Notes: generated by a model not told the origin, from the letters alone. A stretch of 64,000 bases of DNA from Paenibacillus lutimineralis (GCF_003991425.1 NZ_CP034346.1:2517501-2581500); one strand, 5' to 3'; shown: positions 16,854-26,674, numbered from the stretch's first letter. Numbers and translations are program-made.

Positions 16854-19589
16854 ATGTCATCATATAAACGCAAGTTTCAACGGAGTATGAACAGAGCGGT
16901 ATCTACTGTGCTGGTAACAGCCTTATGTCTAGGTGGAGGCGCAGCAGCCTTTGCGGATGGAGTACAGGAAGATGCCTCTCAAGCACAAACACAAAATACG
17001 TCCTCATTTCAATTATTTAGTGATGTGAAGAGCGGCTTCTGGGCGGAGAAGCATATTTATAAATTAGCTTCCGAAGGAATTATTCTCGGCGATGCCGGGA
17101 AATTCCGTCCGGGAGACAGCGTTACTCAGCAAGAAGCGATTACTATGGCAATCCGCTTCATGAATTTGAATTCGAAACTGGGCAGCGGCGAGAATGCACC
17201 TAAGGAATTGACGGTCGGCAATTACTTCAAGCCGTATGTCGAGCTGGCTCTACAGCAGAAGCTGATCGACAAGGCTGAGGAGATCACCAACACCCGAGAG
17301 AAGGAAGAATGGGGCAAGAAGCCAGCTTCCCGTGAGTGGATAGCCAAAATTCTAGTGCGTGCCTTGGATAAAGAAGCAGAAGCCAAAGCTGCTGCGGGTA
17401 CTTCTACCGGCTTCGCCGACGAGAGCAGTATTTCAGCAACGGCTCGTGGCTATGTTAATGTAGCCGTTCAACTCGACCTTACAAAAGGTGTCGAAGGTAA
17501 TAAATTCGATCCGCGCGGCAATGTGACGCGTGCGCAACTCGCAACCTTCTTCAGCCGCGGCGGTGAACATGTGAATCCGGGCTATGACAACGTATATGAA
17601 GGCATAGTCACCTCGTTGAAGGATGACAGCCTGACATTGTTTGTGAACGGTACGACAAGGACCTTCAAGCTGGATAGTCGTTCTGTATACTTCACGAAGG
17701 ATTCAGAGACGAAAGCATCCAAGTCCGCTTTACAGATGTATACGAAGGTGCTCGTTGTAGATAAAGTAGGCTCGGCATCTTATGTTGAGGTGCGGGACGC
17801 TAGCCAACAGCTTGAGAAGACGGAAGGAACGCTGCTTAGAGTTCTAAGCGGTAACCGGATGCTATTGTTGGTGAACAACGATTCCGTGACCTATACTTAT
17901 GACGCAAATACAATGTTCCTTGATCAAAACGGCAATACGATCGCGCCGGATAGTCTAACTCCAGACAGCACGGTGGAAATTCAACGTGAGACATTCACGG
18001 CAGAGAAGAAGCCGATTATCGTACAGGTTAAATCTGCGATCACGAACAAGAGCGGTAACGGTGTCGTGGAAGATTTTGATCTGACGAAGAAGACGGTCAA
18101 GATCAGAGAAGCCTCCGGCATAGAAGAGACCTACAAGTATGATGACAACACAATTATTCTCTATCAGGATCAACTGCTGAACAACCTTGGCGAATTGCAA
18201 AAGGGTGCTGCAGTTGAATTCACAGTAAAGAACAATGTGCTGACCAAGCTCGAAGTAACACAAAGCGTCGAACGGACAGTAACAGGGACGCTTCTTAGCA
18301 TCGAAGGAAAGTCGCTGATTAGCTTCACAAATGCGAACGGCAAGGACGAGATCAAGCGTCTTGTTGAGAAGCCGCTTATTGTGATCAGCGGTATTGCTGA
18401 AGCAACACTTGATGATCTGATCGCTGACGTCAAAGGCGGAGACAAGGTCAAGCTGACAATCAATCCTGAGGAGCAGGTTACGAAGATCGAAGTAACCGGT
18501 CGTCAATCGGAATCTGTTGGCGCTGTATCTGTCGTTAAATATGAGCCTAAGTACAAAGCTCTGATGGTTGTGGATTCCGCGAAGAAGGTACATGCCTTTA
18601 CTCTGGATGAAAAGACCAAGGTGGAATACAATTCTGCTAACCCGACGCTTGAAGGAGCAGAGTCTCTACTGACCGAGGGCAGAAGAATCAGTCTAACCTC
18701 GATTGGAGACCGGGTTCTCTCGTTGCAAGTAATCTATAAATATGAAGGTACCTATGTATCGACGGATACGACCAAGAAGAATGTAACGATTCTGCAGGCT
18801 GATGGTACCAAGATTGAAGTTCCTTATCAAGGAATCTCACCTTCCGTATCTATGTACGGTAAGAGCAATGTGAGCTGGACAGAATTGAGGACCGGCGATC
18901 CGGTTACTGCCTTCCTGAGCACGAATCAAGATGCGCTGCAGACACTTGCTATCAAGAAGACCGTCCAGTTCGAGCTTACGAATGTGAATGTCAGCAACAG
19001 TCGTATTAGAGCACTTACCAATGGTATTTCTAATGAGTTCTATGTGGATCAGGCAGCCTTGTTCGGAGAAAATGGCATCGGAATTAAGATTCATGATCTT
19101 AAGGTAGGCCAGACAATCAATGTTACCTTTAGCGGACAAACGGCAACCTCTCTGCATGTAGTGAAATTATCACTCGGTAAGGTAGAGCAGGTCGATGGTT
19201 CTGTATTAACGTTGAAAAAATTCGATGGTACGAGTGAGACATTCTCGCTTGGCAGCGGCGTGAAGGTGGTCCGTAACGGGTCTGTAAGCTCAGGCAGTTC
19301 CAGCCTGAATACCAAGGATCATGTTGAAGTTCGCAAGGACACGGATGGCTCGCTACTGGTCAAAGTATTGACCTCGATGGAGCGTCAAGTATCACGTTAT
19401 AACACGTTGGCCAAGGAGCTTTCTGTACTCAGATCGAGCGCAGCGGATAACAATTATCGCTTCCCGATTACAGATGATATATATATTCACCAAGGTGACA
19501 CGACTTTGTCCGTGCAATCACTGAAGGAAAATGATAAAATTGTTCTGTATTTCAATGGCGACAAGCTGATTGAAATCGAAAAACAATAA
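16854..19589 (+). CDS. S-layer-homology protein with about nine beta-rich repeats
   Basis: A 911-residue exported surface protein. A signal peptide spans about residues 1-35 (to AAAFADG). Three SLH-like segments follow at about 50-105, 115-172 and 185-238 (FSDVKSGFWAEKHIYKLASEGI first, FADESSISATARGYVNVAVQL third). They should anchor the protein to pyruvylated secondary wall polymer. The remaining 665 residues form about nine units of 68-80 residues sharing the pattern G.V....., a hydrophobic strand pair, and a terminal GD.V.L....V..IEV-like stretch. No enzyme motif is seen. It follows the amidase/GerM pairs and may scaffold envelope processes. It ends at a strong terminator. Confidence 0.88.
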   Translation: MSSYKRKFQRSMNRAVSTVLVTALCLGGGAAAFADGVQEDASQAQTQNTSSFQLFSDVKSGFWAEKHIYKLASEGIILGDAGKFRPGDSVTQQEAITMAIRFMNLNSKLGSGENAPKELTVGNYFKPYVELALQQKLIDKAEEITNTREKEEWGKKPASREWIAKILVRALDKEAEAKAAAGTSTGFADESSISATARGYVNVAVQLDLTKGVEGNKFDPRGNVTRAQLATFFSRGGEHVNPGYDNVYEGIVTSLKDDSLTLFVNGTTRTFKLDSRSVYFTKDSETKASKSALQMYTKVLVVDKVGSASYVEVRDASQQLEKTEGTLLRVLSGNRMLLLVNNDSVTYTYDANTMFLDQNGNTIAPDSLTPDSTVEIQRETFTAEKKPIIVQVKSAITNKSGNGVVEDFDLTKKTVKIREASGIEETYKYDDNTIILYQDQLLNNLGELQKGAAVEFTVKNNVLTKLEVTQSVERTVTGTLLSIEGKSLISFTNANGKDEIKRLVEKPLIVISGIAEATLDDLIADVKGGDKVKLTINPEEQVTKIEVTGRQSESVGAVSVVKYEPKYKALMVVDSAKKVHAFTLDEKTKVEYNSANPTLEGAESLLTEGRRISLTSIGDRVLSLQVIYKYEGTYVSTDTTKKNVTILQADGTKIEVPYQGISPSVSMYGKSNVSWTELRTGDPVTAFLSTNQDALQTLAIKKTVQFELTNVNVSNSRIRALTNGISNEFYVDQAALFGENGIGIKIHDLKVGQTINVTFSGQTATSLHVVKLSLGKVEQVDGSVLTLKKFDGTSETFSLGSGVKVVRNGSVSSGSSSLNTKDHVEVRKDTDGSLLVKVLTSMERQVSRYNTLAKELSVLRSSAADNNYRFPITDDIYIHQGDTTLSVQSLKENDKIVLYFNGDKLIEIEKQ

Positions 19590-19605
19590 TCGTTTTCGTG
19601 AGAAG

Positions 19606-19649
19606 AACCGTCTTGATGCGGGATGTTTCCCGGATCAGGACGGTTTTTT
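19606..19649 (+). terminator. Intrinsic terminator after the SLH gene
   Basis: AACCGTC-TGAT...ATCA-GACGGTT forms a long stem followed by a T-run. Confidence 0.88.
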
Positions 19650-19693
19650 AACCGTTAATGAGGCTGAATGACCTTAGGAAAGCAGGTGAAGAG

Positions 19694-20362
19694 ATGAAAG
19701 CTGAGGCGGTTCGTCATATTTTGGACAGTATCGCCGTTATGTTCCCGGATGCACATTGCGAGCTGAATCACAGCAATCCGTTCGAACTGACCATCGCCGT
19801 TCTGTTGTCTGCGCAATGTACGGACGCTACCGTCAATAAAGTAACGGCTGATTTGTTTCAGAAATATAAAACGCCAGAGGATTATATCTCTGTCCCGCCT
19901 GAGGAGCTGGAGCAGGACATCCGGCGGATCGGTCTGTTCCGCAGTAAGGCCAAGCATATTCAGAGCTTGTGCAAAATATTGATTGAGCAGTACAATAGCA
20001 AAGTACCGAGTGACTATAATGAGCTTGTTCAATTGCCTGGTGTTGGCAGAAAGACGGCGAACGTTGTCATTTCGAATGCTTTTGGCGTACCTGCCATAGC
20101 GGTGGACACGCATGTGGAACGCGTCAGCAAGAGGCTTGGACTGGCAGGTTGGAATGATTCCGTGCTAGAGGTCGAGAAGAAATTGATGAAGCAGGTTCCT
20201 AAGGAAGAATGGACCGTGACTCATCATCGTCTGATCTTCTTTGGCAGATATCATTGTAAGGCTCAGAATCCGGCTTGTGCCGATTGCCCGCTGCTGGATG
20301 TGTGTCGCGAAGGAAAAAAGCGTATGAAAAAGTCACAACTTAGCAAGGATAGAGATAAGTGA
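19694..20362 (+). CDS. nth: Endonuclease III (DNA glycosylase/AP lyase)
   Basis: The 222-residue base-excision repair enzyme removes oxidised pyrimidines and nicks abasic sites. The helix-hairpin-helix LPGVGRKTANVV carries the catalytic Lys, and the catalytic Asp is in AVDTHVERVSKRLGL. The C-terminal [4Fe-4S] motif C-X6-C-X2-C-X5-C is complete (CKAQNPACADCPLLDVC). The start at 19694 follows AGGTGA; an in-frame ATG 12 codons upstream overlaps the preceding terminator region and lacks a ribosome site. The next gene begins 36 bp later. Confidence 0.96.
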   Translation: MKAEAVRHILDSIAVMFPDAHCELNHSNPFELTIAVLLSAQCTDATVNKVTADLFQKYKTPEDYISVPPEELEQDIRRIGLFRSKAKHIQSLCKILIEQYNSKVPSDYNELVQLPGVGRKTANVVISNAFGVPAIAVDTHVERVSKRLGLAGWNDSVLEVEKKLMKQVPKEEWTVTHHRLIFFGRYHCKAQNPACADCPLLDVCREGKKRMKKSQLSKDRDK

Positions 20363-20398
20363 CGAAACCAGATTAAGATAGTGAGGATGAGAACCAAG

Positions 20399-20695
20399 AT
20401 GAAGTGTATTTCTGTCTATACTGACAACTTTGAGCAATTTTCCGATGTATTTGAACAAGTGATGGAAATGAACCTGAAGGAAAATGATGAATTGGAACTG
20501 GAGGGGCTTACTGTTAGCGATTCCGGAGAGGTTCCAGCACATTATCTCGAGCGCATGGCTGTGAAGCCTGAAGTCGTTGTGATGAAGGACCGTCATAAAG
20601 GTGTTATGATTCTACAGCATGGCAAAGTGTTCGAGATTCTGATTCCGACTGAGACGGATTTGGCAGAGAACGCGGAAGAGAGCGCTTCTGTATAA
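20399..20695 (+). CDS. Small conserved-looking protein of unknown function
   Basis: The 98-residue cytoplasmic protein starts MKCISVYTDNFEQFSDVFEQVMEMNLKENDELELEGLTV, with an alternating strand/helix pattern and an acidic C-terminus (TETDLAENAEE). No signal peptide, membrane segment or catalytic motif is visible and I do not recognise the family. In-frame GTG 20381 and ATG 20387 are possible earlier starts; 20399 is preferred for its spacing from GAGGATGA. It lies directly behind nth and ends at a terminator, so it is probably co-transcribed with nth. Confidence 0.7.
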   Translation: MKCISVYTDNFEQFSDVFEQVMEMNLKENDELELEGLTVSDSGEVPAHYLERMAVKPEVVVMKDRHKGVMILQHGKVFEILIPTETDLAENAEESASV

Positions 20696-20723
20696 TAGTT
20701 ACCTATATAATAGAATGCATGAT

Positions 20724-20761
20724 GGCTGAGCGGGCGAGATTTTCCCCGTTCGGCCTTTTTT
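20724..20761 (+). terminator. Intrinsic terminator
   Basis: GGCTGAGCGGG pairs with CCCGTTCGGCC, followed by TTTTTTG. The rest of the gap 20762-20975 shows no gene and no clear regulatory site. Confidence 0.85.
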
Positions 20762-20975
20762 GTCCCGGTGTTAGTAGCGACAAATAGTGTGAAAAACGGG
20801 GAGGAAAGTTGGATTGAGGATGTGATCGTTTCAATTTATATAGATAAAAGAAGGAAATCATACATAAATTCGATTGATTGCAAATGAAGGCTTCCATGTG
20901 ATGAACATGTAGGGTAAAATGTATGTATTTCAAAAGGGATAGAGTCAGATTGAACGATCTCTTTTAAATTAATTT

Positions 20976-21033
20976 GTTCAAAAAGTCCGGTAATTCCTGA
21001 TTTACTTCGTGATCCAAAGTGGATTTTTTGAAC
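20976..21033 (-). repeat. GTTCAAAAAG element with both ends derived from the left arm
   Basis: This 58-bp copy begins GTTCAAAAAGTCCGG. Its right half, read on the minus strand, is GTTCAAAAAATCCACTTTGG then ATCACGAAGTAAA, which matches the left end of the long form at 42410. The element therefore appears as an inverted, internally deleted version. It ends 10 bp before the AAGGAG site of the dynamin gene. Confidence 0.8.
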
Positions 21034-21059
21034 TACCCACTATAAGGAGAATTATTTCA

Positions 21060-24000
21060 ATGGAAACGATTACAAATAGACAAGGCAGCAACCTGCACAA
21101 TCGCCTTGTCCGACTTGGCGAGTGGTATAAGAGCCAAGCTGATGGAGTAGCATCCGGAGAAATCGAAGATCTCCTGCATAAGCTGGCAGCCGATGAATTG
21201 ACCCTCGCTTTCTGCGGCCATTTCTCTGCCGGTAAATCGAGCTTGATCAATATGCTCTGCGGCAAGCAGGTGCTGTCATCCGGGCCAATCCCGACGACGG
21301 CGAATATCGCAGCGCTTCGATACGGAGCTCCACAGGTCAGGCTTACAAAGGTCGCGAGCGAAGCGGGTATTAGCAGAGAGCTTATAACCCTCGCTCCGAC
21401 TGAGTTGGACGATTATTGTCGTGACGGAGATACATATGCAATGATTGAAATTTGGGATGAGATCAAGCTGCTTGAGCATGGTGGAGTACTGCTTGATACT
21501 CCTGGCGTCGATTCAGGGGAAGCTGCACATATGGTAGCGACGAATTCCGCACTGCATTTAGCGGATGTAGTATTCTATGTCATGGATTATAATCATGTGC
21601 TCTCCGAGAGCAATCTTTCCTTTGCCAGACGTCTTGCGGATTGGGGCAAACCGCTGTATTTGGTCGTGAACCAGATCGATAAACATCGGGAGAATGAACT
21701 AACCTTTGCCGATTATCGCAAGTCCGTCGAGCAGGCCTTTGAACTATGGGGCATTGTGCCCGCCGGTGTGTTCCACATTTCGCTTAAGGAGCTTGCACAT
21801 CCGCTAAACATGCTTGAGCGACTTACGGAGACGATCACTCATCTGCAGCATAGTCACACAGAGCTGCTTGAGTACAGTATCAACTGTTCAATCCGTTATG
21901 GCGCAGAGCAGTTCATCGCGCGTACCAAGGCCGAGGGAGAAGAGCGGGAGCAGGAACTGCTGGAGCTTGTCGGCGGAGAGGCTGCAATGCAGTCTATCGA
22001 GAATGAACTGTCAGCGTTTGAGAAGGACGTAGAACGCTATGATGAACAGATTGCCTTCACGAAATGGGTAGCGGAGCTTGACTCCCTGTTGAATAATTCT
22101 TATATTATGAATCCGTCCTTACGAGCTGCGGCAGAGGATTATCTTGAGAGTCGCCGTCCGGAATTCAAGACCGGATTCCTGTTCCACCGCGGCAAGACAC
22201 AGCGAGAGCAGGAACGACGCAAGGAATTCTTCATGGAGAAGCTTGGGGAGCAGACGGCAGCGCAGGTAGACTGGCATGTGCGTGATTTGCTTCGTAAACT
22301 GGGCCGGGGGTTCGATGCCTGGGATGCGCGGTGGGAGCAGCAGCTCGATGAGCGGCTGCCGCAGCTGGAAGAGTCATGGATCACGGAGCCGATCAAGGAG
22401 GGCGCAATGCTCTCTGGCGAGTACACGCTGCGCTACGCTACCGAGGTGGCGGCCGGAATCGCCGGCCGCTACAAACGGGCAGCCCTGAGCATAGCCGAAG
22501 GGCTGTTAGCGGAGCTGGCGCCGCGCCTGGCTGAGGCGCGGCAGAGCCTGGCCGCGCAGCGCGAGACGCTGCTGGCGCGGTCCGCGGCCGCTGCGCAGCT
22601 TAGGGCGCAGCGCAGCGCCGCAGGCGAGCGCACCGCACAGCTCATGGCGCTGTGCGGTGCGGCCCCGTCCCTCCCTCCGGGCATTCTGCCGGAGGTGTGG
22701 GACGAGGAGCTGCCCGCGCTAGCGGGGCAGCTTGCGGCGGTGCCGCCGGCACCGCCTGGCGCGCCATCTGCCGCGCCAGCGGTGGCTCCCGCTGCGGCCA
22801 TCGGCCTGCAGCGGTTGACGCAGGCAGCGGCGGTGCTGGAAGCCGCCGCTGCCAAGCTCTCTCCGTACCCGGCCTTCGGCTCAAGGGTACGGGAGCTGCG
22901 CAGCCGCGCGGCAGGGCTTGCGCATGGCCGCTTCACGGTGGCGCTGTTCGGAGCGTTCAGCGCCGGCAAATCGTCGTTCGCCAACGCCTTGCTCGGCGCC
23001 TCCGTCCTGCCCGTATCGCCGCATCCGACGACTGCGGCGATCAATCGCATCCTCGCGCCTGAGCCCGGGATGGAGCATGGAACAGGCAAGATCATGTTCA
23101 AGACGCAGGAGGCGATGCAGCAGGATCTCGCTGATTCCTTTGAGGCGTTGCAGCTGGGAACGTGGAAAGAGCGAACCTGGATTGCAGAGGTCGACAAGCT
23201 GCGGGCGATTGATGTTCCGGCTACAGGACGTGCCCATTACAGCTTCCTGAAGGCCGCTGCCGCAGGCTGGGGAGACAGCTTCTCCAAGCTGGGCACCTCC
23301 GAGATCGCGGATCTTGCCCAGTTCGCTTCCTATGTGTCGGTGGAGAGCAAAGCCTGCTTCGTAGAGCGGATGGATCTCTATTATTCCTGTCCGCTGACCG
23401 AGCAGGGGATCGTTATTGTGGATACGCCTGGTGCAGATTCCATTCATGCCCGTCATACGGGCGTAACCTTTCAATATATGAAGAACTGTGATGCCTTGAT
23501 CTATGTAACGTATTACAATCATGCATTCTCGCGGGCTGACCGGCAGTTCCTGGCTCATTTGGGCCGGGTCAAGGGCAGCTTCGCGCTCGATAAAATGTAC
23601 TTTATCGTTAACGCTGCCGATTTGGCAGCGACGTCCACTGAGCTTGCTTCGGTGGTGGAGCATGTCGAGGACGGATTGCGCAGTGCCGGTGTAGAGGCGC
23701 CGCAGATTTATCCGGTTTCCAGCTTGCGGGCGCTAACCGCCAAGGCCTTGGGAGATGACGAACAATTGGCCAGCTCGGGATTCGTGGAATTTGAGAGCGC
23801 ATTCTTTCATTTTCTGGGAAATGATCTGGCGGGGCTGGTTGTTCAGAGCGCCGAGCGTGAGCTGAAGCAGATGATCCGCCAGGCTGATCAATGGGCCGAT
23901 ACCCTGGCACAAGGCCAGGAGGCAAGACAACTGCAACAGAACCATTTACAGCAGGATAAGCAGGTCTTCCAGCAGCAGACAACTGAGCTTGCGGCAGAAG

Positions 24001-24704
24001 ATAAATCCTCCGAGGTTCGCCAGGAGGTGTCTGAGCTGCTCTATCATGTGCGGCAAAGATTGCGTCTTCTTGCTGGAGATTTGTTCTCGGAGTACTTTCA
24101 TCCGGTGCTGCTGCAGGACGATGGCGGCGATATGAAGCGTAAATTTGCGGCGTCGATGCATGAATGGCTGTCTTCGCTGACGATCGAGCTGCAGCGTGAG
24201 CTTCAAGTGACCTGCTTGCGGACGGAGAACCGCTGCATCGCCTGGTTGAATGAGGCCGGTGAACGCTGGATCCAGCAATTACAGCAGCGATTGACGCTAA
24301 GTCCGGCATTGAGCAGCGGAGAGTTGTCTGCCTGGAGCATGCCCGAGGTGCTCGAGGCAGAGCTCGAACTTCAATTAAATACGGCCGAATACTGGCCTTA
24401 TTTTAAAAATCCAAAATCCTTCTTTGAGGGTGGAGGAAGAAAACGGCTGCGTGAAGCGGTCGAGGAACCTTTGTCAGGCGTATTAAAGGAGGCTGTAGAC
24501 AGAATCGAGGCAAGATTAAGCGATTACTACTGTCTGGAAATGGTTCAAAAGTTTGCTGAATTAACGGCAAGATTTAACTTGCAATGGGAGGAATGGGAGC
24601 AAGGACTGGCTAGCCTGTCTGAGGGAGAAGGCGAAGGGGCTGAGACCTGGCTGCAAATTACAGCCGAGCTACGCGTCTTGGCTGAAGACCTCAAGCAGCA
24701 ATAG
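21060..24704 (+). CDS. dynA: Double-headed dynamin-family GTPase
   Basis: The 1214-residue protein has two dynamin-like GTPase units in one chain, as in Bacillus DynA (YpbR). The first has P-loop GHFSAGKSSLIN (about residues 53-64), DTPGVDS and VVNQIDKH. The second has GAFSAGKSSFAN (about 632-643), DTPGADS and IVNAADLA. Long helical stalk regions follow each. DynA-type proteins bind and fuse membranes and protect them against pores and phage. The start at 21060 follows AAGGAG; an upstream in-frame ATG at 21009 lies in the repeat element. Between the heads, about residues 480-620, is an Ala/Arg/Pro-rich, GC-rich stretch unlike the rest. Confidence 0.9.
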   Translation: METITNRQGSNLHNRLVRLGEWYKSQADGVASGEIEDLLHKLAADELTLAFCGHFSAGKSSLINMLCGKQVLSSGPIPTTANIAALRYGAPQVRLTKVASEAGISRELITLAPTELDDYCRDGDTYAMIEIWDEIKLLEHGGVLLDTPGVDSGEAAHMVATNSALHLADVVFYVMDYNHVLSESNLSFARRLADWGKPLYLVVNQIDKHRENELTFADYRKSVEQAFELWGIVPAGVFHISLKELAHPLNMLERLTETITHLQHSHTELLEYSINCSIRYGAEQFIARTKAEGEEREQELLELVGGEAAMQSIENELSAFEKDVERYDEQIAFTKWVAELDSLLNNSYIMNPSLRAAAEDYLESRRPEFKTGFLFHRGKTQREQERRKEFFMEKLGEQTAAQVDWHVRDLLRKLGRGFDAWDARWEQQLDERLPQLEESWITEPIKEGAMLSGEYTLRYATEVAAGIAGRYKRAALSIAEGLLAELAPRLAEARQSLAAQRETLLARSAAAAQLRAQRSAAGERTAQLMALCGAAPSLPPGILPEVWDEELPALAGQLAAVPPAPPGAPSAAPAVAPAAAIGLQRLTQAAAVLEAAAAKLSPYPAFGSRVRELRSRAAGLAHGRFTVALFGAFSAGKSSFANALLGASVLPVSPHPTTAAINRILAPEPGMEHGTGKIMFKTQEAMQQDLADSFEALQLGTWKERTWIAEVDKLRAIDVPATGRAHYSFLKAAAAGWGDSFSKLGTSEIADLAQFASYVSVESKACFVERMDLYYSCPLTEQGIVIVDTPGADSIHARHTGVTFQYMKNCDALIYVTYYNHAFSRADRQFLAHLGRVKGSFALDKMYFIVNAADLAATSTELASVVEHVEDGLRSAGVEAPQIYPVSSLRALTAKALGDDEQLASSGFVEFESAFFHFLGNDLAGLVVQSAERELKQMIRQADQWADTLAQGQEARQLQQNHLQQDKQVFQQQTTELAAEDKSSEVRQEVSELLYHVRQRLRLLAGDLFSEYFHPVLLQDDGGDMKRKFAASMHEWLSSLTIELQRELQVTCLRTENRCIAWLNEAGERWIQQLQQRLTLSPALSSGELSAWSMPEVLEAELELQLNTAEYWPYFKNPKSFFEGGGRKRLREAVEEPLSGVLKEAVDRIEARLSDYYCLEMVQKFAELTARFNLQWEEWEQGLASLSEGEGEGAETWLQITAELRVLAEDLKQQ

Positions 24705-24783
24705 CCGATGTAAGAGAAGACAACTGTCGGAAGCCATGAGCGAAATGTAGAGAAAGAATGACAGAAAACAAAGAGAGCAGAGA

Positions 24784-24807
24784 GTTCACAAAGAGAACTT
24801 TTTGAAC
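24784..24807. repeat. Possible remnant of a GTTCAAAAAG element
   Basis: GTTCACAAAGAGAACTTTTTGAAC (24 bp in all) keeps both termini but almost no interior, and is followed by AACAGCTAG. It lies about 80 bp before the ribosome site of the ABC exporter gene. It is the weakest member of the set. Confidence 0.45.
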
Positions 24808-24901
24808 AACAGCTAGATCAAAAAAATTTCAAATGGGCTAAAGACTTAGGCGGATTTTAACCATCTTTTACAAGAAGTCCTAAGTTGCTGGAGGTAATGA
24901 C

Positions 24902-26671
24902 ATGGAGGTTCTGAAGCAACTCTCGATTTATTATCGTGAGCGGCGTTACTATTTAATATTATCTATACTATGTCTGGCAGCTACAACCGGGCTGGGCCTG
25001 GTATATCCGCTTCTGTTAAGGAAGCTGATTGACGATGTCATCAGGCAGCAACAATATAATCTGGTTGTGGGCATCGCCCTGACCGCTTTATCTATAGTAG
25101 TTATCAAAGCATTTATGCAGTTTCTGCACGGCTTCTTTGGCGGTCGATTAGGCAACTATCTGGCCTATCGGCTGCGCAATGCCTGTTATGAGAAGCTGCA
25201 ATTTCTATCCTTTCGTTACTATGACCGCGCGAAGACAGGCGACCTGATGTCCCGACTTACCGGCGACCTGGAAGCGATTCGGAACTTTGTCGGTTTCGGC
25301 TTTGCTCAATTGCTGAACTTGGTGCTGATGGTAACCTTTGGGATGGCCGTGATGATGTCAATCCATTGGCAGCTTACGCTCATCACGCTGATTACGATTC
25401 CGTTCCTGGCAGGAGTAGCCTTGAAATTCGAATCGAAGATTCACCCGGCGTTCCAGGAGATGCGTCAGGCGCTAAGCTCGCTGACCACAGCAGTGCAAGA
25501 GAACATTACCGGGGTGCGTACTGTTAAAGCGTTCGCACGCGAGCCGCATGAAGTTGAGAAATTCTCGCATCGGAATGAGCGCTATAAGAACAATCAGATC
25601 TTTGCAGCAACACTGTGGAGTAAATTCTTCCCGGTGATGGAACTGCTCGCTTCGATCAGTGTAGCTGTTCTGTTGGCCGTTGGCGGAACCCTGGTTATTA
25701 AAGGCCAGTTGACCCTCGGCGATCTGGTCGCGTTCTTCAGTCTGATCTGGTTCATTATCGGCCCGATGTGGGGACTGGGGTTCCATATTAACAACTATAC
25801 ACAGTCCAAAGCATCCGGTGAACGTGTGCTTGAGATTCTGAACCATAAGATTGATGTAAAAGATATCGAGAACGCAACCGATCTATCAGCAGCTAATGTA
25901 AAGGGCGAGGTGACCTTCGAGAACGTTACCTTCGCTTACGGCAATAAACTGCCGGCTGTCAAAGATATTAGCTTCGAGGCCTCACCAGGCAAAGTGATCG
26001 GTTTCCTTGGCGGAACGGGATCTGGTAAATCGACGATTATACAGCTGTTGATGCGAGCCTACGATGTGAGTGAAGGAAGCATTAAGCTGGATGGGCAGGA
26101 TATCCGTACCGTTAGTGTACAGAGTCTGCGCCGTCAAATCTCCACGGTATTCCAGGAGACCTTCCTCTTCTCATCCAGTATTCGTAATAATATCTGCTAC
26201 GGGATGAACGAGGTGTCCATGGAAGAAGTGATTCGTGTATCTCAGTTGGCCAAGGCTCATGAATTTATTATGGAATTGCCGGACGGCTACGATACGGTTG
26301 TCGGGGAGAGAGGGATGGGGCTGTCGGGCGGTCAGAAGCAGCGGATTGCTATTGCACGGGCGCTGCTGAAGAACCCGAAGATCCTTATTCTGGACGATGC
26401 GACCAGTGCGGTCGATATGGAGACCGAGCAGGAGATCCAGGCCGGATTCCAGGAGGTTATGCGCGGGCGTACGACCTTTATTATCGCTCACCGTATTTCC
26501 TCGCTCAGACATGCCGATGAGATCCTTGTATTAGATGAAGGCCGTGTTGCTCAGCGAGGAACGCATGATGAGCTGACACAGGTACCAGGACCTTATCAGG
26601 ATGTATATCGTATTCAATATGCCGATCATTTGGCCAAACAAGAAGCGCGTGCGAAGAGGGGGGAGGCATAA
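24902..26671 (+). CDS. ABC exporter half-transporter, degenerate-site subunit
   Basis: The 589-residue protein has six transmembrane helices (about residues 15-300) and a nucleotide-binding domain. Walker A is GGTGSGKST and the signature is LSGGQKQR. Walker B reads ILILDDATSAVD, with Asp in place of the catalytic Glu. This is typical of the non-catalytic half of heterodimeric multidrug exporters such as BmrCD or TM287/288. The start follows GGAGG. The partner gene begins 3 bp after the stop, with its ribosome site inside this gene, so translation is coupled. Confidence 0.9.
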   Translation: MEVLKQLSIYYRERRYYLILSILCLAATTGLGLVYPLLLRKLIDDVIRQQQYNLVVGIALTALSIVVIKAFMQFLHGFFGGRLGNYLAYRLRNACYEKLQFLSFRYYDRAKTGDLMSRLTGDLEAIRNFVGFGFAQLLNLVLMVTFGMAVMMSIHWQLTLITLITIPFLAGVALKFESKIHPAFQEMRQALSSLTTAVQENITGVRTVKAFAREPHEVEKFSHRNERYKNNQIFAATLWSKFFPVMELLASISVAVLLAVGGTLVIKGQLTLGDLVAFFSLIWFIIGPMWGLGFHINNYTQSKASGERVLEILNHKIDVKDIENATDLSAANVKGEVTFENVTFAYGNKLPAVKDISFEASPGKVIGFLGGTGSGKSTIIQLLMRAYDVSEGSIKLDGQDIRTVSVQSLRRQISTVFQETFLFSSSIRNNICYGMNEVSMEEVIRVSQLAKAHEFIMELPDGYDTVVGERGMGLSGGQKQRIAIARALLKNPKILILDDATSAVDMETEQEIQAGFQEVMRGRTTFIIAHRISSLRHADEILVLDEGRVAQRGTHDELTQVPGPYQDVYRIQYADHLAKQEARAKRGEA

Positions 26672-26674
26672 CCC

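Noticed and set aside
22469..23663. Long antisense frames of over 240 codons inside the dynamin gene
   Set aside because: The GC-rich, low-stop composition of the linker region opens all frames. The sense frame has conserved GTPase motifs on both sides, so these are artefacts.
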